DNA of 64,000 nucleotides from contig JAWSVE010000003.1 of assembly GCA_033852115.1 (NCBI GenBank), positions 620,001-684,000 on the forward strand, given 5' to 3'. This DNA is from JAWSVE01 sp033852115. GTDB lineage: Bacteria; Pseudomonadota; Gammaproteobacteria; Pseudomonadales; Cellvibrionaceae. The position numbers and the translations under genes were made by a program. Below are positions 16,789-24,888 of this stretch, piece by piece. Position 1 is the first letter of the stretch. Each line of letters begins with the position of its first letter. The notes below the pieces were generated by a model. The model was not told the origin of the DNA, searched no databases, and worked only from the letters and a program-made list of their open reading frames with translations.

Positions 16789-17379
16789 ATGCAAGAAAGA
16801 ATTATTCAAATAATTCACCAAAGTATCGAAAGTAAGATGCAGGCCGGTGAACTCTTAACGCCTTTTATTGTCGATGCCAGTGAACTGTTGGTAAGTGCAT
16901 TGCTTAACGAGCGAAAGATACTCGTCGCCGGTAACGGTAATTGTGCAGCGTTGGGCGATATATTTGTTGGAAATTTGCTCAACCGGTTTCAACATGAACG
17001 CCCTGCGCTACCCGCCATCAATTTAATGGGTGATAGTGCAGTTGTGTCAGCCATTGCTAGTGACAGTAGCTATAACGATGTGTTTGCAAAACAGGTTCGA
17101 GCCATCGGTCAACCTGGGGACGTATTGTTACTCGTCTCTAACAATGGCAATGCAAGCAATTTAATTCAAGCAGTCGCCGCAGCACATGATCGTGAAATGG
17201 CGGTTATTGCACTGACTGCCGAAGAAGGTGGAGACATTGCGACGCTCTTGGATGTTAACGACATTGAGTTGCGTGCACCGGCAGAGGCCATATTCCAAAT
17301 TTTGGAAATTCATCTTCTGTGCTTACTGTGCCTTTGTGACTTAATCGATTATCAATTATTTGGAACTTCACACGAATGA
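16789..17379 (+). CDS. diaA: DnaA initiator-associating protein DiaA (SIS domain)
   Basis: 196 residues. In E. coli DiaA is a tetramer that binds DnaA and promotes its assembly at oriC. Seen: a single SIS domain with 'KILVAGNGNCAALGDIFVGNLLNRF', 'LVSNNGNASNLIQAVAAAHDREMAVIALT' and a C-terminal helical hairpin. It resembles GmhA (sedoheptulose-7-phosphate isomerase), but the setting between yraN and dolP indicates DiaA. The usual 'GSGGSA' is replaced by 'GNGNCA', so isomerase activity is doubtful. The stop overlaps the dolP start by four bases. Confidence 0.88.
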   Translation: MQERIIQIIHQSIESKMQAGELLTPFIVDASELLVSALLNERKILVAGNGNCAALGDIFVGNLLNRFQHERPALPAINLMGDSAVVSAIASDSSYNDVFAKQVRAIGQPGDVLLLVSNNGNASNLIQAVAAAHDREMAVIALTAEEGGDIATLLDVNDIELRAPAEAIFQILEIHLLCLLCLCDLIDYQLFGTSHE

Positions 17380-17951
17380 AAAGCAAATTTACTTACGTTT
17401 TGCTGTTAAGCGCCCTTTTAGGTGTCACAGGCTGCACATCTATTATTAGTGCGACCACTGATGAACCTATTGATTTAGACCCAGACCGCCGAACCTTTGG
17501 CACGTCCATTGACGATTCTCAGATCGAGACGATTGCCGCCGTAAACCTAAACAACGTACACCCCTCACTTGAAGATTCACCCATTAGTGTTCACAGCTAT
17601 AATCGTGTGGTTTTGCTCACAGGCCAGGTTAAAAACACAGAAATGCGAGAGCTTGCGGGTAAAACGGTCACTAAGATGACCACTGTTCGGCAAGTGCACA
17701 ATGAGCTTGAAATCGCAGCCCCCGTTGGCTTTTTCTCTACGGTGAATGACGCTTGGATTACGAGTAAGGTCAAAACCAAACTCGCCGCCAGTGATGACGT
17801 TCGCTCTAACCGCGTGGAAGTCATTACCGAAAACTCCAAGGTCTATTTCATGGGCATGCTGCCACGCGCCGAAGCGGAGCACGCTGCACGCATTGCAAGC
17901 GAAACAGGCGGCGTACAAAAGGTTGTTCTGGCTATCGAATACACAGACTAG
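17376..17951 (+). CDS. dolP: BON-domain outer-membrane lipoprotein DolP (YraP)
   Basis: 191 residues. Seen: a lipoprotein signal with lipobox 'VTGC' (Cys20), then two BON domains, the first around 'LEDSPISVHSYNRVVLLTGQVKN' and the second around 'NDAWITSKVKTKLAASDDVRSNRVEVITENSKVYFMGML'. DolP binds anionic phospholipid at the division site and supports outer-membrane integrity and BamA function in E. coli. It is translationally coupled to diaA by an ATGA overlap. It is the last gene of the lpoA cluster. Confidence 0.92.
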   Translation: MKSKFTYVLLLSALLGVTGCTSIISATTDEPIDLDPDRRTFGTSIDDSQIETIAAVNLNNVHPSLEDSPISVHSYNRVVLLTGQVKNTEMRELAGKTVTKMTTVRQVHNELEIAAPVGFFSTVNDAWITSKVKTKLAASDDVRSNRVEVITENSKVYFMGMLPRAEAEHAARIASETGGVQKVVLAIEYTD

Positions 17952-18090
17952 GGCCTATCCCTCTAATTTCTTGCCACTCACGACTGGGTGGCAACATCTT
18001 TGCATCCCATCTTTATCTACCCTGCCTCTATAGCCAGCCTCTTTGCTGGCAGTTACTATAGGAGCGCATCACCATTGATGGGAGCTTAAC

Positions 18091-20760
18091 GTGCAAAATA
18101 GCAATAGCCGCTTATCTACCGACGCAGATCAATCACATGACTCCGCTTTAAAATCCTGTATAGACTTACTTGGCCGAGTGCTGGGCAGAGTGATCGGGAA
18201 TGCACATGGCCAGGATTTATTGGATTGTGTGGAGCACATCCGTCAACTCGCAAAATCCTCTCGCCTCGCCGAATCTGACGACAGCGAAAAAAATAAGCGT
18301 CAAGAATTAATCGCCTATCTACACGGCCTTCCTCAAGAAAAACTCATTCTTGTTGCTCGTGCCTTTAACCAATTTCTCAACCTTGCCAATATCGCTGAGC
18401 AACTGTATTCCAGCAATACCGTCACCAGCGACAGCAAAGACTTTAGCTCCATCAGCGAACAAATTATCCAATTAAAGGAAAGCGGCGTTGCCACCGCAAA
18501 TATTAGTGCGGCAATCGATAAACTCTGGCTCGAACTTGTCTTGACCGCGCACCCAACGGAAGTAACTCGACGAACGCTTATTGAAAAGCAAAACCGTATT
18601 TATCATTGTCTTCACGAACTAGAAACCCGCAAACTGGATGATAGTGCTCGCCAAAAATTGTACAGCCAAATTGAGCAACTCATCGCACAATGGTGGCACA
18701 CCGACGAAATCCGCACAGAGAAGCCGACACCTGTCGATGAAGCCGTATGGGGCTTCGCGGTAATTGAAAATAGTTTGTGGGAAGCCATTCCAACTTTTAT
18801 CAATCACATAAGCGGAGTCGTTGCACAACAGCTCAATTATCAATTACCGATCGATTATGCGCCTATTGGTATTACCTCATGGATGGGCGGCGATCGCGAT
18901 GGAAATCCAAACGTTACAGCCGTCGTCACAGAAGAAGTCATCCGCCTCGCGCGCTGGAAGTCAGCAGACTTATTCTTGTCCGATATCAATCTATTAATGT
19001 CAGAACTTTCCATGCACCAGTGTTCAGCCGAACTACGTGCTATCGTCGGCGATGTAAAAGAGCCGTACCGCGCTGCCTTGCGCGAACTTCGAGGAAAATT
19101 ACAAAATACCCTCAGTACAATGGACGACTTGATAAAAGGTCGAGAGGCATCAGGCCTTCCCATTATTGAATCAAGCGACGAACTTTGGCAGCCCTTGCAC
19201 TTGTGCTATCAGTCGCTGCAACAATGCAATATGGGCAATATTGCCGATGGCTCACTCCGCGATACATTACGCCGTGTGAAGTGTTTTGGAAGCCATCTAG
19301 TTCGCTTAGATATACGCCAAGAAAGTAGCCGGCACAGCCAAGCATTCGCTGAACTTACTCGATATTTGGAGCTGGGAGACTACGGCGATTGGCAAGAAAC
19401 AGAGCGTGTTAAATTTTTAACTCAAGAATTAAATAACAAACGCCCGCTCATTCCACGCCATTGGCGACCCTCAGCCGATGTGCAAGAAGTACTCGACACC
19501 TTTGCCACTATCGCCAAACAGCCGCAAGAAGCCCTGGGTGCGTACATTATTTCGATGGCAAAGCGCGGCTCAGATGTCCTCGCAGTACAACTATTACTGA
19601 AAGAGTTTGAGTGCCCGGCATTACCCATCGCCCCGCTCTTCGAAACCTTAGACGACTTAAACAATGCGGCGGATACGATGCGGGAAATCCTGTCGATACC
19701 GGTCTATCGCGATGCTATCGACAACAAACACATGATTATGATCGGCTATTCGGATTCCTCCAAAGATGCTGGCGTCATGGCCGCTTCCTGGGCGCAATAT
19801 CGTGCCCAGGAAGCCATTATTAGCGTCTGCCGCGAGGAAGGTGTCCAACCTATGCTGTTCCATGGCCGCGGCGGCACAACGGGCCGCGGTGGCGCTCCCG
19901 CTCACGCCGCATTGCTATCGCAGCCACCAGGGTCTTTGGAAAATGGGTTAAGGGTCACCGAGCAAGGTGAGATGATTCGCTTCAAGCTTGGTCTGCCTCA
20001 AAAGGCCATGACCACGTTTAACCTCTATACCAACGCTATTCTTGAATCCAATCTCAACCCACCGCCAGAGCCTCAACAAGACTGGCGTGACATCGTTGAT
20101 CAGCTAGCCGAGCTTTCAGCTAAACAGTATCGGCAATTGGTCTTCGAAACACCGGAGTTCTTAGATTACTTCCGGTCCGCTACGCCCATCCAAGAACTCA
20201 GTAAGCTTCCGTTAGGCTCCCGCCCTGCCAAACGTCGAGCCGATGGCGGCGTCGAAAGCTTACGTGCGATCCCCTGGAGTTTCGCCTGGTCGCAAAATCG
20301 CTTGATGCTTCCTGCATGGCTAGGCGCGGGAGAAGCGTTAGAACAGCTCATTAGCGATGGTCAAAAGCCACAGCTAGAAGCCATGTGCCAGCAATGGCCG
20401 TTTTTCTCTACGCGCATTAGTATGCTTGAAATGGTGTACGCAAAAACGGACTCGGCGCTCGCAGCCTATTACGACGCGCTATTAGTCAGCAAAGAGTTGC
20501 AGCCGTTGGGCGAAACACTTCGCGCGAGACTGCAACGGGATATTGAGTTAACCCTATCTATTGCTAACGACGAAAACCTACTCCAAGACTTACCCTGGTT
20601 AAAAGAGTCGCTAAAATTACGCAACACCTATATTGATCCGCTCAACTTATTACAAGTAGAGCTCCTTGAGCGCGATCGCAATCAAACCAGTTCCGATGTG
20701 GAAAAAGCACTCATGGTTACCATTGCCGGTATCGCTGCAGGTCTCAGAAATACGGGCTAA
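18091..20760 (+). CDS. ppc: Phosphoenolpyruvate carboxylase
   Basis: 889 residues, starting at GTG 18091 with GGGAG eight bases before it. The enzyme fixes bicarbonate onto PEP to give oxaloacetate, an anaplerotic feed to the TCA cycle. Seen: 'LVLTAHPTEVTRRT' with the catalytic histidine (H154), 'WMGGDRDGNP', 'IGYSDSSKDAG', 'LFHGRGGTTGRGGAP' (H591 and the mobile Gly loop) and the C-terminal 'AGIAAGLRNTG', whose terminal Asn-Thr-Gly is the allosteric/active-site tail of the family. It is a single gene in the interval between dolP and lemA. Confidence 0.97.
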   Translation: MQNSNSRLSTDADQSHDSALKSCIDLLGRVLGRVIGNAHGQDLLDCVEHIRQLAKSSRLAESDDSEKNKRQELIAYLHGLPQEKLILVARAFNQFLNLANIAEQLYSSNTVTSDSKDFSSISEQIIQLKESGVATANISAAIDKLWLELVLTAHPTEVTRRTLIEKQNRIYHCLHELETRKLDDSARQKLYSQIEQLIAQWWHTDEIRTEKPTPVDEAVWGFAVIENSLWEAIPTFINHISGVVAQQLNYQLPIDYAPIGITSWMGGDRDGNPNVTAVVTEEVIRLARWKSADLFLSDINLLMSELSMHQCSAELRAIVGDVKEPYRAALRELRGKLQNTLSTMDDLIKGREASGLPIIESSDELWQPLHLCYQSLQQCNMGNIADGSLRDTLRRVKCFGSHLVRLDIRQESSRHSQAFAELTRYLELGDYGDWQETERVKFLTQELNNKRPLIPRHWRPSADVQEVLDTFATIAKQPQEALGAYIISMAKRGSDVLAVQLLLKEFECPALPIAPLFETLDDLNNAADTMREILSIPVYRDAIDNKHMIMIGYSDSSKDAGVMAASWAQYRAQEAIISVCREEGVQPMLFHGRGGTTGRGGAPAHAALLSQPPGSLENGLRVTEQGEMIRFKLGLPQKAMTTFNLYTNAILESNLNPPPEPQQDWRDIVDQLAELSAKQYRQLVFETPEFLDYFRSATPIQELSKLPLGSRPAKRRADGGVESLRAIPWSFAWSQNRLMLPAWLGAGEALEQLISDGQKPQLEAMCQQWPFFSTRISMLEMVYAKTDSALAAYYDALLVSKELQPLGETLRARLQRDIELTLSIANDENLLQDLPWLKESLKLRNTYIDPLNLLQVELLERDRNQTSSDVEKALMVTIAGIAAGLRNTG

Positions 20761-20879
20761 GCCAGACGATAGACCAATTTTGAGGTACACTCAGAGCTGC
20801 GCCTAGGTGTGACACATGGGTGGCGAATTATAATAATCTTACTGCGCGGGGTCTTGTGCCTGCTTGCTGGGAGTGAAGA

Positions 20880-21476
20880 ATGGATATATCGACAATTGTG
20901 ACATTGGTAATCATTGCAGCCATCATTTTCTATGTCATTGCGATTTACAACCAATTGGTCAGCTTAAAGAATCGCTTTCAAAATGCCTTCGCGCAAATCG
21001 AAGTGCAACTCAAACGACGTTACGACCTTATTCCCAATTTGGTCGAAACCGCAAAAGGCTACCTCTCCCATGAACGTGAAACCCTGGAAGCCGTCATAAA
21101 TGCGCGCAATGCCGCATCCGATGGATTAAAGGCGGCCTCGGCGGAGCCTGGTAGTAAACCAGCGATGGACTTATTAGCTGGGGCCGAAAGCGTATTGTCC
21201 AATGCATTAGGTCGGCTGAACGTAGTCATGGAAGCCTATCCTGACCTCAAAGCCAATCAAAACATGATGCAGCTCTCGGAAGAGCTCACATCAACTGAAA
21301 ACAAAGTCGCGTTTTCTAGACAAGCTTTTAACGACGCTGTGACTGCCTACAACACCTATAAACAAACGTTCCCGCCCGTCATGTTCGCCGGTATTTTTGG
21401 TCACAGTGAAGATGCTAGCTTATTAGAATTTGAAGACAGCAAAGAAATTCAGGCCGCTCCTAAAATTAGCTTTTAA
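20880..21476 (+). CDS. LemA family membrane protein
   Basis: 198 residues. Seen: one N-terminal transmembrane helix (residues ~3-25), then 'SLKNRFQNAFAQIEVQLKRRYDLIPNLVETAKGYLSHERETLEAVINARNAA', the conserved coiled region of LemA proteins, and 'YPDLKANQNMMQLSEELTSTENKVAFSRQAFNDAV'. Function is not defined; LemA proteins are membrane-anchored helical bundles often encoded beside M48 proteases, as here. The downstream protease gene starts 13 bases after the stop, so a two-gene operon is likely. Confidence 0.92.
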   Translation: MDISTIVTLVIIAAIIFYVIAIYNQLVSLKNRFQNAFAQIEVQLKRRYDLIPNLVETAKGYLSHERETLEAVINARNAASDGLKAASAEPGSKPAMDLLAGAESVLSNALGRLNVVMEAYPDLKANQNMMQLSEELTSTENKVAFSRQAFNDAVTAYNTYKQTFPPVMFAGIFGHSEDASLLEFEDSKEIQAAPKISF

Positions 21477-21489
21477 CGATTGATCGTCC

Positions 21490-23445
21490 ATGAACTTCTT
21501 TGAACACCAGGATACCGCCAAGCGCAATACGTTGCTGTTGGTCGGCGGACTCGGTCTCGCGATCATTGGCTTAATTCTACTGACCACGGCCGTTTTTGTG
21601 GTTCTCATTTACTACTTCCAGTTTCGCTCCGATACAGCCATCGTTGCCTTTGAACAAAACGCCAGTATTTTTTCCATTGCCCAGCAAATCCTTTCGGTAG
21701 AATTACTCGCCTATATTACATTCGGTGTTGGTAGCGTTGTAGCGCTTGGCTCACTGTATAAAATTGCTCAGTTAAGTGGTGGTGGAAAAAAAGTGGCGGA
21801 AGCCATGGGCGGCCGCTTGCTCAATATCAATACGCGAGATGCTGACGAACGCAAAGTGTTAAACGTTGTCGAGGAAATGGCGATAGCATCTGGCACACCA
21901 GTGCCACCCGTTTATTTACTAGAAGAAGATGCCATCAATGCTTTTGCAGCAGGGTTTAAACCCCAGGATGCCGTTATTGGTGTGACTAGAGGCTGTATCC
22001 AGTTACTCAGTCGCGATGAGTTACAAGGGGTGATCGCTCATGAGTTTAGTCACGTTCTTCATGGCGACATGCGCTTAAATATCCGGTTAGTAGGGCTGCT
22101 CCACGGTATTTTGGTGATTGGTTTAATAGGCTATTTTTTAATGCGCAGCACTGCCTATAGCTCGATGCGCAGCTCTCGCAATAAAGGTGCAGGCGGGCTC
22201 ATGTTCGTAGGTCTCGCCTTAATTGTTCTTGGATATGCGGGCACTTTTTTTGGCAATATTATTAAAGCCGCGGTTAGTCGTCAGCGAGAATATTTAGCAG
22301 ATGCCTCCGCCGTGCAATTCACTCGCAACCCACAAGGTATTGCAGGCGCGCTGAAAAAGATCGGCGGCTATTCAGCAGGCTCACAGCTGCATTCCGCCCA
22401 CGCCTCCGAATTTAGTCACATGCTATTTGGGCAAGGGATCAAAACCGGTTTCAACGCCCTAATGGCGACTCACCCCCCCTTGTCAGATCGCATAAAACGC
22501 ATCGAGCCAAATTGGCCTGGTAGTTTTCCCAGAGTCGAGATCGATCAGTCGCATACAAGCAACGCAGCTACTAGCCAATTTGCAGGAGAGACAACACCGC
22601 AAACCGCTACGCTACAGACAGACACCCCAGCCAATAACCCCAGCGCTTTAGAATCCATAGGTCAACCCAGTGAAGCCCACTTCGATTATGCGCGGGACTT
22701 ACTGAACAGTATCCCAGAAGATTTGCACGCCGCTACGCACGATCCCTATTCAGCCCGAGCCATTGTGTATTGCTTACTGCTCGATAAGAGCGACATGCTC
22801 ATGATGCAACAACAGTTGAGCGAAATTAGCCAGCACGCCGACCGCGATGTCTTTAAGCTAATCCGTCACATGGCGGAGTCCATTGGTAGATTGTCGAAAG
22901 AACATTGGTTGCCACTTTTAGATTTGTGCTTGCCAGCACTTAAACAACTGAGTGACGCGCAATATAAAACCTTTAAAGAAAATCTTGTGAGGCTGATTCG
23001 CAGTGACAAAAAGGTCGACTTATTTGAGTGGAGTTTGTATCGCATCGTAACGCACAATGTGGAAGAAGTGTCACGAAAAACGGGAAGTAAAGCCATCCAT
23101 CAAATGGACGAAGAAATTCGAATATTATTGTCGCTGGTTGCCCAAGCCGGCCATGACAGCAAAGAAACTGCAGATGCGGCCTTCAGTTCAGCGATGCAGG
23201 AATTGTCCTTCGGTAAGCGTACGATGATGTCCAAAGACTTCATCAAACTATCATATTTGGACCGCGTTCTAGGCGACTTGAGCCAACTCAAGCCGTTACA
23301 TAAACCATTATTACTGAAAGCACTTGCGGCATGCATCAGTCACGATAAATCAGTCACGGCCACCGAAGCAGAACTATTCCGCGCAATCGCCGATAGCTTA
23401 GACTGCCCTATTCCGCCAATTCTTGAAGGGCAAAGACTCGCATAG
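21490..23445 (+). CDS. M48-family membrane metalloprotease (HtpX-like) with C-terminal extension
   Basis: 651 residues, about twice the length of HtpX. Seen: two N-terminal membrane helices (residues ~15-42 and ~68-88), the zinc motif 'VIAHEFSHVLHGDM' (H184, E185, H188), two further hydrophobic segments, and 'RQREYLADASAVQFTRNP' carrying the third zinc ligand. A soluble C-terminal half (from about residue 360) has 'KLIRHMAESIGRLSKEHWLPLLDLCLPALKQL' and a TerB-like acidic helical character. Such LemA/M48 pairs are widespread in marine gammaproteobacteria. The extension's role is unknown. The gene is convergent with sspB across a 164-base interval without a recognisable gene. Confidence 0.88.
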   Translation: MNFFEHQDTAKRNTLLLVGGLGLAIIGLILLTTAVFVVLIYYFQFRSDTAIVAFEQNASIFSIAQQILSVELLAYITFGVGSVVALGSLYKIAQLSGGGKKVAEAMGGRLLNINTRDADERKVLNVVEEMAIASGTPVPPVYLLEEDAINAFAAGFKPQDAVIGVTRGCIQLLSRDELQGVIAHEFSHVLHGDMRLNIRLVGLLHGILVIGLIGYFLMRSTAYSSMRSSRNKGAGGLMFVGLALIVLGYAGTFFGNIIKAAVSRQREYLADASAVQFTRNPQGIAGALKKIGGYSAGSQLHSAHASEFSHMLFGQGIKTGFNALMATHPPLSDRIKRIEPNWPGSFPRVEIDQSHTSNAATSQFAGETTPQTATLQTDTPANNPSALESIGQPSEAHFDYARDLLNSIPEDLHAATHDPYSARAIVYCLLLDKSDMLMMQQQLSEISQHADRDVFKLIRHMAESIGRLSKEHWLPLLDLCLPALKQLSDAQYKTFKENLVRLIRSDKKVDLFEWSLYRIVTHNVEEVSRKTGSKAIHQMDEEIRILLSLVAQAGHDSKETADAAFSSAMQELSFGKRTMMSKDFIKLSYLDRVLGDLSQLKPLHKPLLLKALAACISHDKSVTATEAELFRAIADSLDCPIPPILEGQRLA

Positions 23446-23609
23446 CGAAATGTACCAGGTCGTAATTCGCCTATTGGGCACTGCTTCACCCGAAGCGGAC
23501 TGCTCTAACACATGGCTTGCTTTAATCAACAGGCCACAGCCATTCCGAACAGCCAACCATTTATTGGCAGTTTCCGTGAGATCTAACTTTGAATTGAGCG
23601 CAGCGAAAG

Positions 23610-24020
23610 TTACTTCACTACTTTTAACGATGGACGCTTACTAGTTAACGGTCTAGTCGGCCCTGGATCATTATCATTGTTGGGTGGTTCGGGGGCGGGA
23701 TTTGTTTCTGGCTCAAAGATCATACCTTGACCGTTTTCACGCGCGTAGATGCCCAGCACGGCATGACAAGGAACAAATATATCGGTAGGTACACCACCAA
23801 ATCTTGCATTAAACGTGACGCTTTCGTTGCTTAACAACAAATCACGAACTGCACTCGGTGCGATATTGAGAACAATTTGACCGTCTTTATTAACGAAATC
23901 TTGCGGAACAGCCACTCCATCAGCCATTGCATCAACCAACAAATACGGGGTGTTTTTGTTGTCGACTATCCACTCATAAAGCGCGCGGATCATGTAGGGG
24001 CGACTGGAAGTCATTGACAT
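23610..24020 (-). CDS. sspB: ClpXP specificity-enhancing factor SspB
   Basis: 136 residues from ATG 24020. Seen: 'SSRPYMIRALYEWIVDNKNTPYLLVDA', 'IVLNIAPSAVRDLLLSNESVTFNARFGGVPTDIFVPCHAVLGIYARENGQGM', then a Pro/Asn-rich linker and the short C-terminal peptide 'RPSLKVVK'. The folded part is the SspB SsrA-tag-binding dimer and the terminal peptide is the ClpX-docking motif of the family. It delivers ssrA-tagged proteins to ClpXP. It lies downstream of sspA on the same strand, the usual order. An upstream in-frame start (24074) lacks support from family alignment. Confidence 0.94.
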   Translation of the reverse strand: MSMTSSRPYMIRALYEWIVDNKNTPYLLVDAMADGVAVPQDFVNKDGQIVLNIAPSAVRDLLLSNESVTFNARFGGVPTDIFVPCHAVLGIYARENGQGMIFEPETNPAPEPPNNDNDPGPTRPLTSKRPSLKVVK

Positions 24021-24114
24021 GTTGAGAGGTACCCAAAGTAACATCAAACGGCGGGAGGAGTAGAGTAGCGCCAAAACCGCACTACCCTACGTTTTATGCC
24101 ATTAGTTCAATTAT

Positions 24115-24753
24115 TTAAACTAAACGCATTTCTCTTTCATATTCCGTTAGGCTCTCTTGAAAAGCCTCTCGCGCAAACATGCGCTCCATGTATGCTTCTA
24201 GCGGCTTGGTCTGTTTGCTAGAGGGCAAACGAATTCCCAGGCTTTCTAAGCGCCACAAAATCGGTGCTAAGCAACAATCCACAATGGTAAATTCTTCGCT
24301 CATGAAATAAGGCATTTCTTGGAAAATTGGCGCGATAGTAACCAGGCTATCCTGGAGTTCTTTGCGCGCTTTATCGACTGCCTCTTTGCTTTTACCGTTA
24401 ATGATAATATCAACCAATGGGCACCAATCCTTTTCGATACGGTGCATCCACAAACGGCTTTGAGCACGGGCTACAGGGTAAACGGGAAGTAATGGAGGGT
24501 GCGGAAAGCGTTCGTCCAAGTACTCCATCATTACCTTCGACTCATAAAGCACCAACTCACGATCAACTAGCGTTGGCAGCGAATTATACGGATTCAACTC
24601 CGATAACTCTTCTGGCGTATCTTTAGGATCTACATCGATAATATCGACCGAGACACCTTTTTCCGCTAGCACTATTCGCACGCGATGACTGTAATGATCG
24701 CGTCCATCTGAAAAATAAGTCATTGAAGAGCGCTTAGTGACGGCACCACTCAT
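24115..24753 (-). CDS. sspA: Stringent starvation protein A
   Basis: 212 residues from ATG 24753, with AAGGTGAT eight bases upstream. A glutathione-S-transferase-like fold: 'RSSMTYFSDGRDHYSHRVRIVLAEKGV' in the thioredoxin domain and 'NPYNSLPTLVDRELVLYES' at the usual cis-Pro position, then a helical C-terminal domain. SspA binds RNA polymerase and alters transcription during starvation and acid stress in E. coli; it is not a GST enzyme. It follows the petA-petBC transcription unit but is separated from it by a probable terminator. Confidence 0.94.
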   Translation of the reverse strand: MSGAVTKRSSMTYFSDGRDHYSHRVRIVLAEKGVSVDIIDVDPKDTPEELSELNPYNSLPTLVDRELVLYESKVMMEYLDERFPHPPLLPVYPVARAQSRLWMHRIEKDWCPLVDIIINGKSKEAVDKARKELQDSLVTIAPIFQEMPYFMSEEFTIVDCCLAPILWRLESLGIRLPSSKQTKPLEAYMERMFAREAFQESLTEYEREMRLV

Positions 24754-24793
24754 GTAGATCACCTTTTAACAAAAACCAATGGAGAGTTGAGAG

Positions 24794-24830
24794 ACAAAAG
24801 GCGACACTCCATCACTGGAGGCCGCCTTGG
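24794..24830 (-). terminator. Probable rho-independent terminator after petA-petBC
   Basis: On the minus strand an interrupted hairpin pairs AAGGCG with CGCCTT and, inside it, CTCCA with TGGAG around a GTGA loop, followed by TTTTGTCTCTC. It lies about 60 bases after the petBC stop and 40 bases before the sspA start, the right place to end the bc1 transcript. The U-run is short and the stem has an internal mismatch. Confidence 0.6.
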
Positions 24831-24888
24831 TTAAAGTGGGTAACTAATTTTCCACTTTCGCTATTTCGCTATATTTGGTCGACAAAAC

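Noticed and set aside
16789..17379. GmhA (sedoheptulose-7-phosphate isomerase) as an alternative for the SIS gene
   Set aside because: The neighbours lpoA, yraN and dolP fix it as DiaA, and the phosphate-binding loop differs from GmhA.
17577..17918. Long antisense frame inside dolP
   Set aside because: It lies wholly within a gene with clear domains and is explained by the codon structure of that gene.
23423..23644. Open frame across the gap between the M48 protease and sspB genes
   Set aside because: It overlaps both flanking genes, has no ribosome binding site and the translated sequence shows no conserved pattern.
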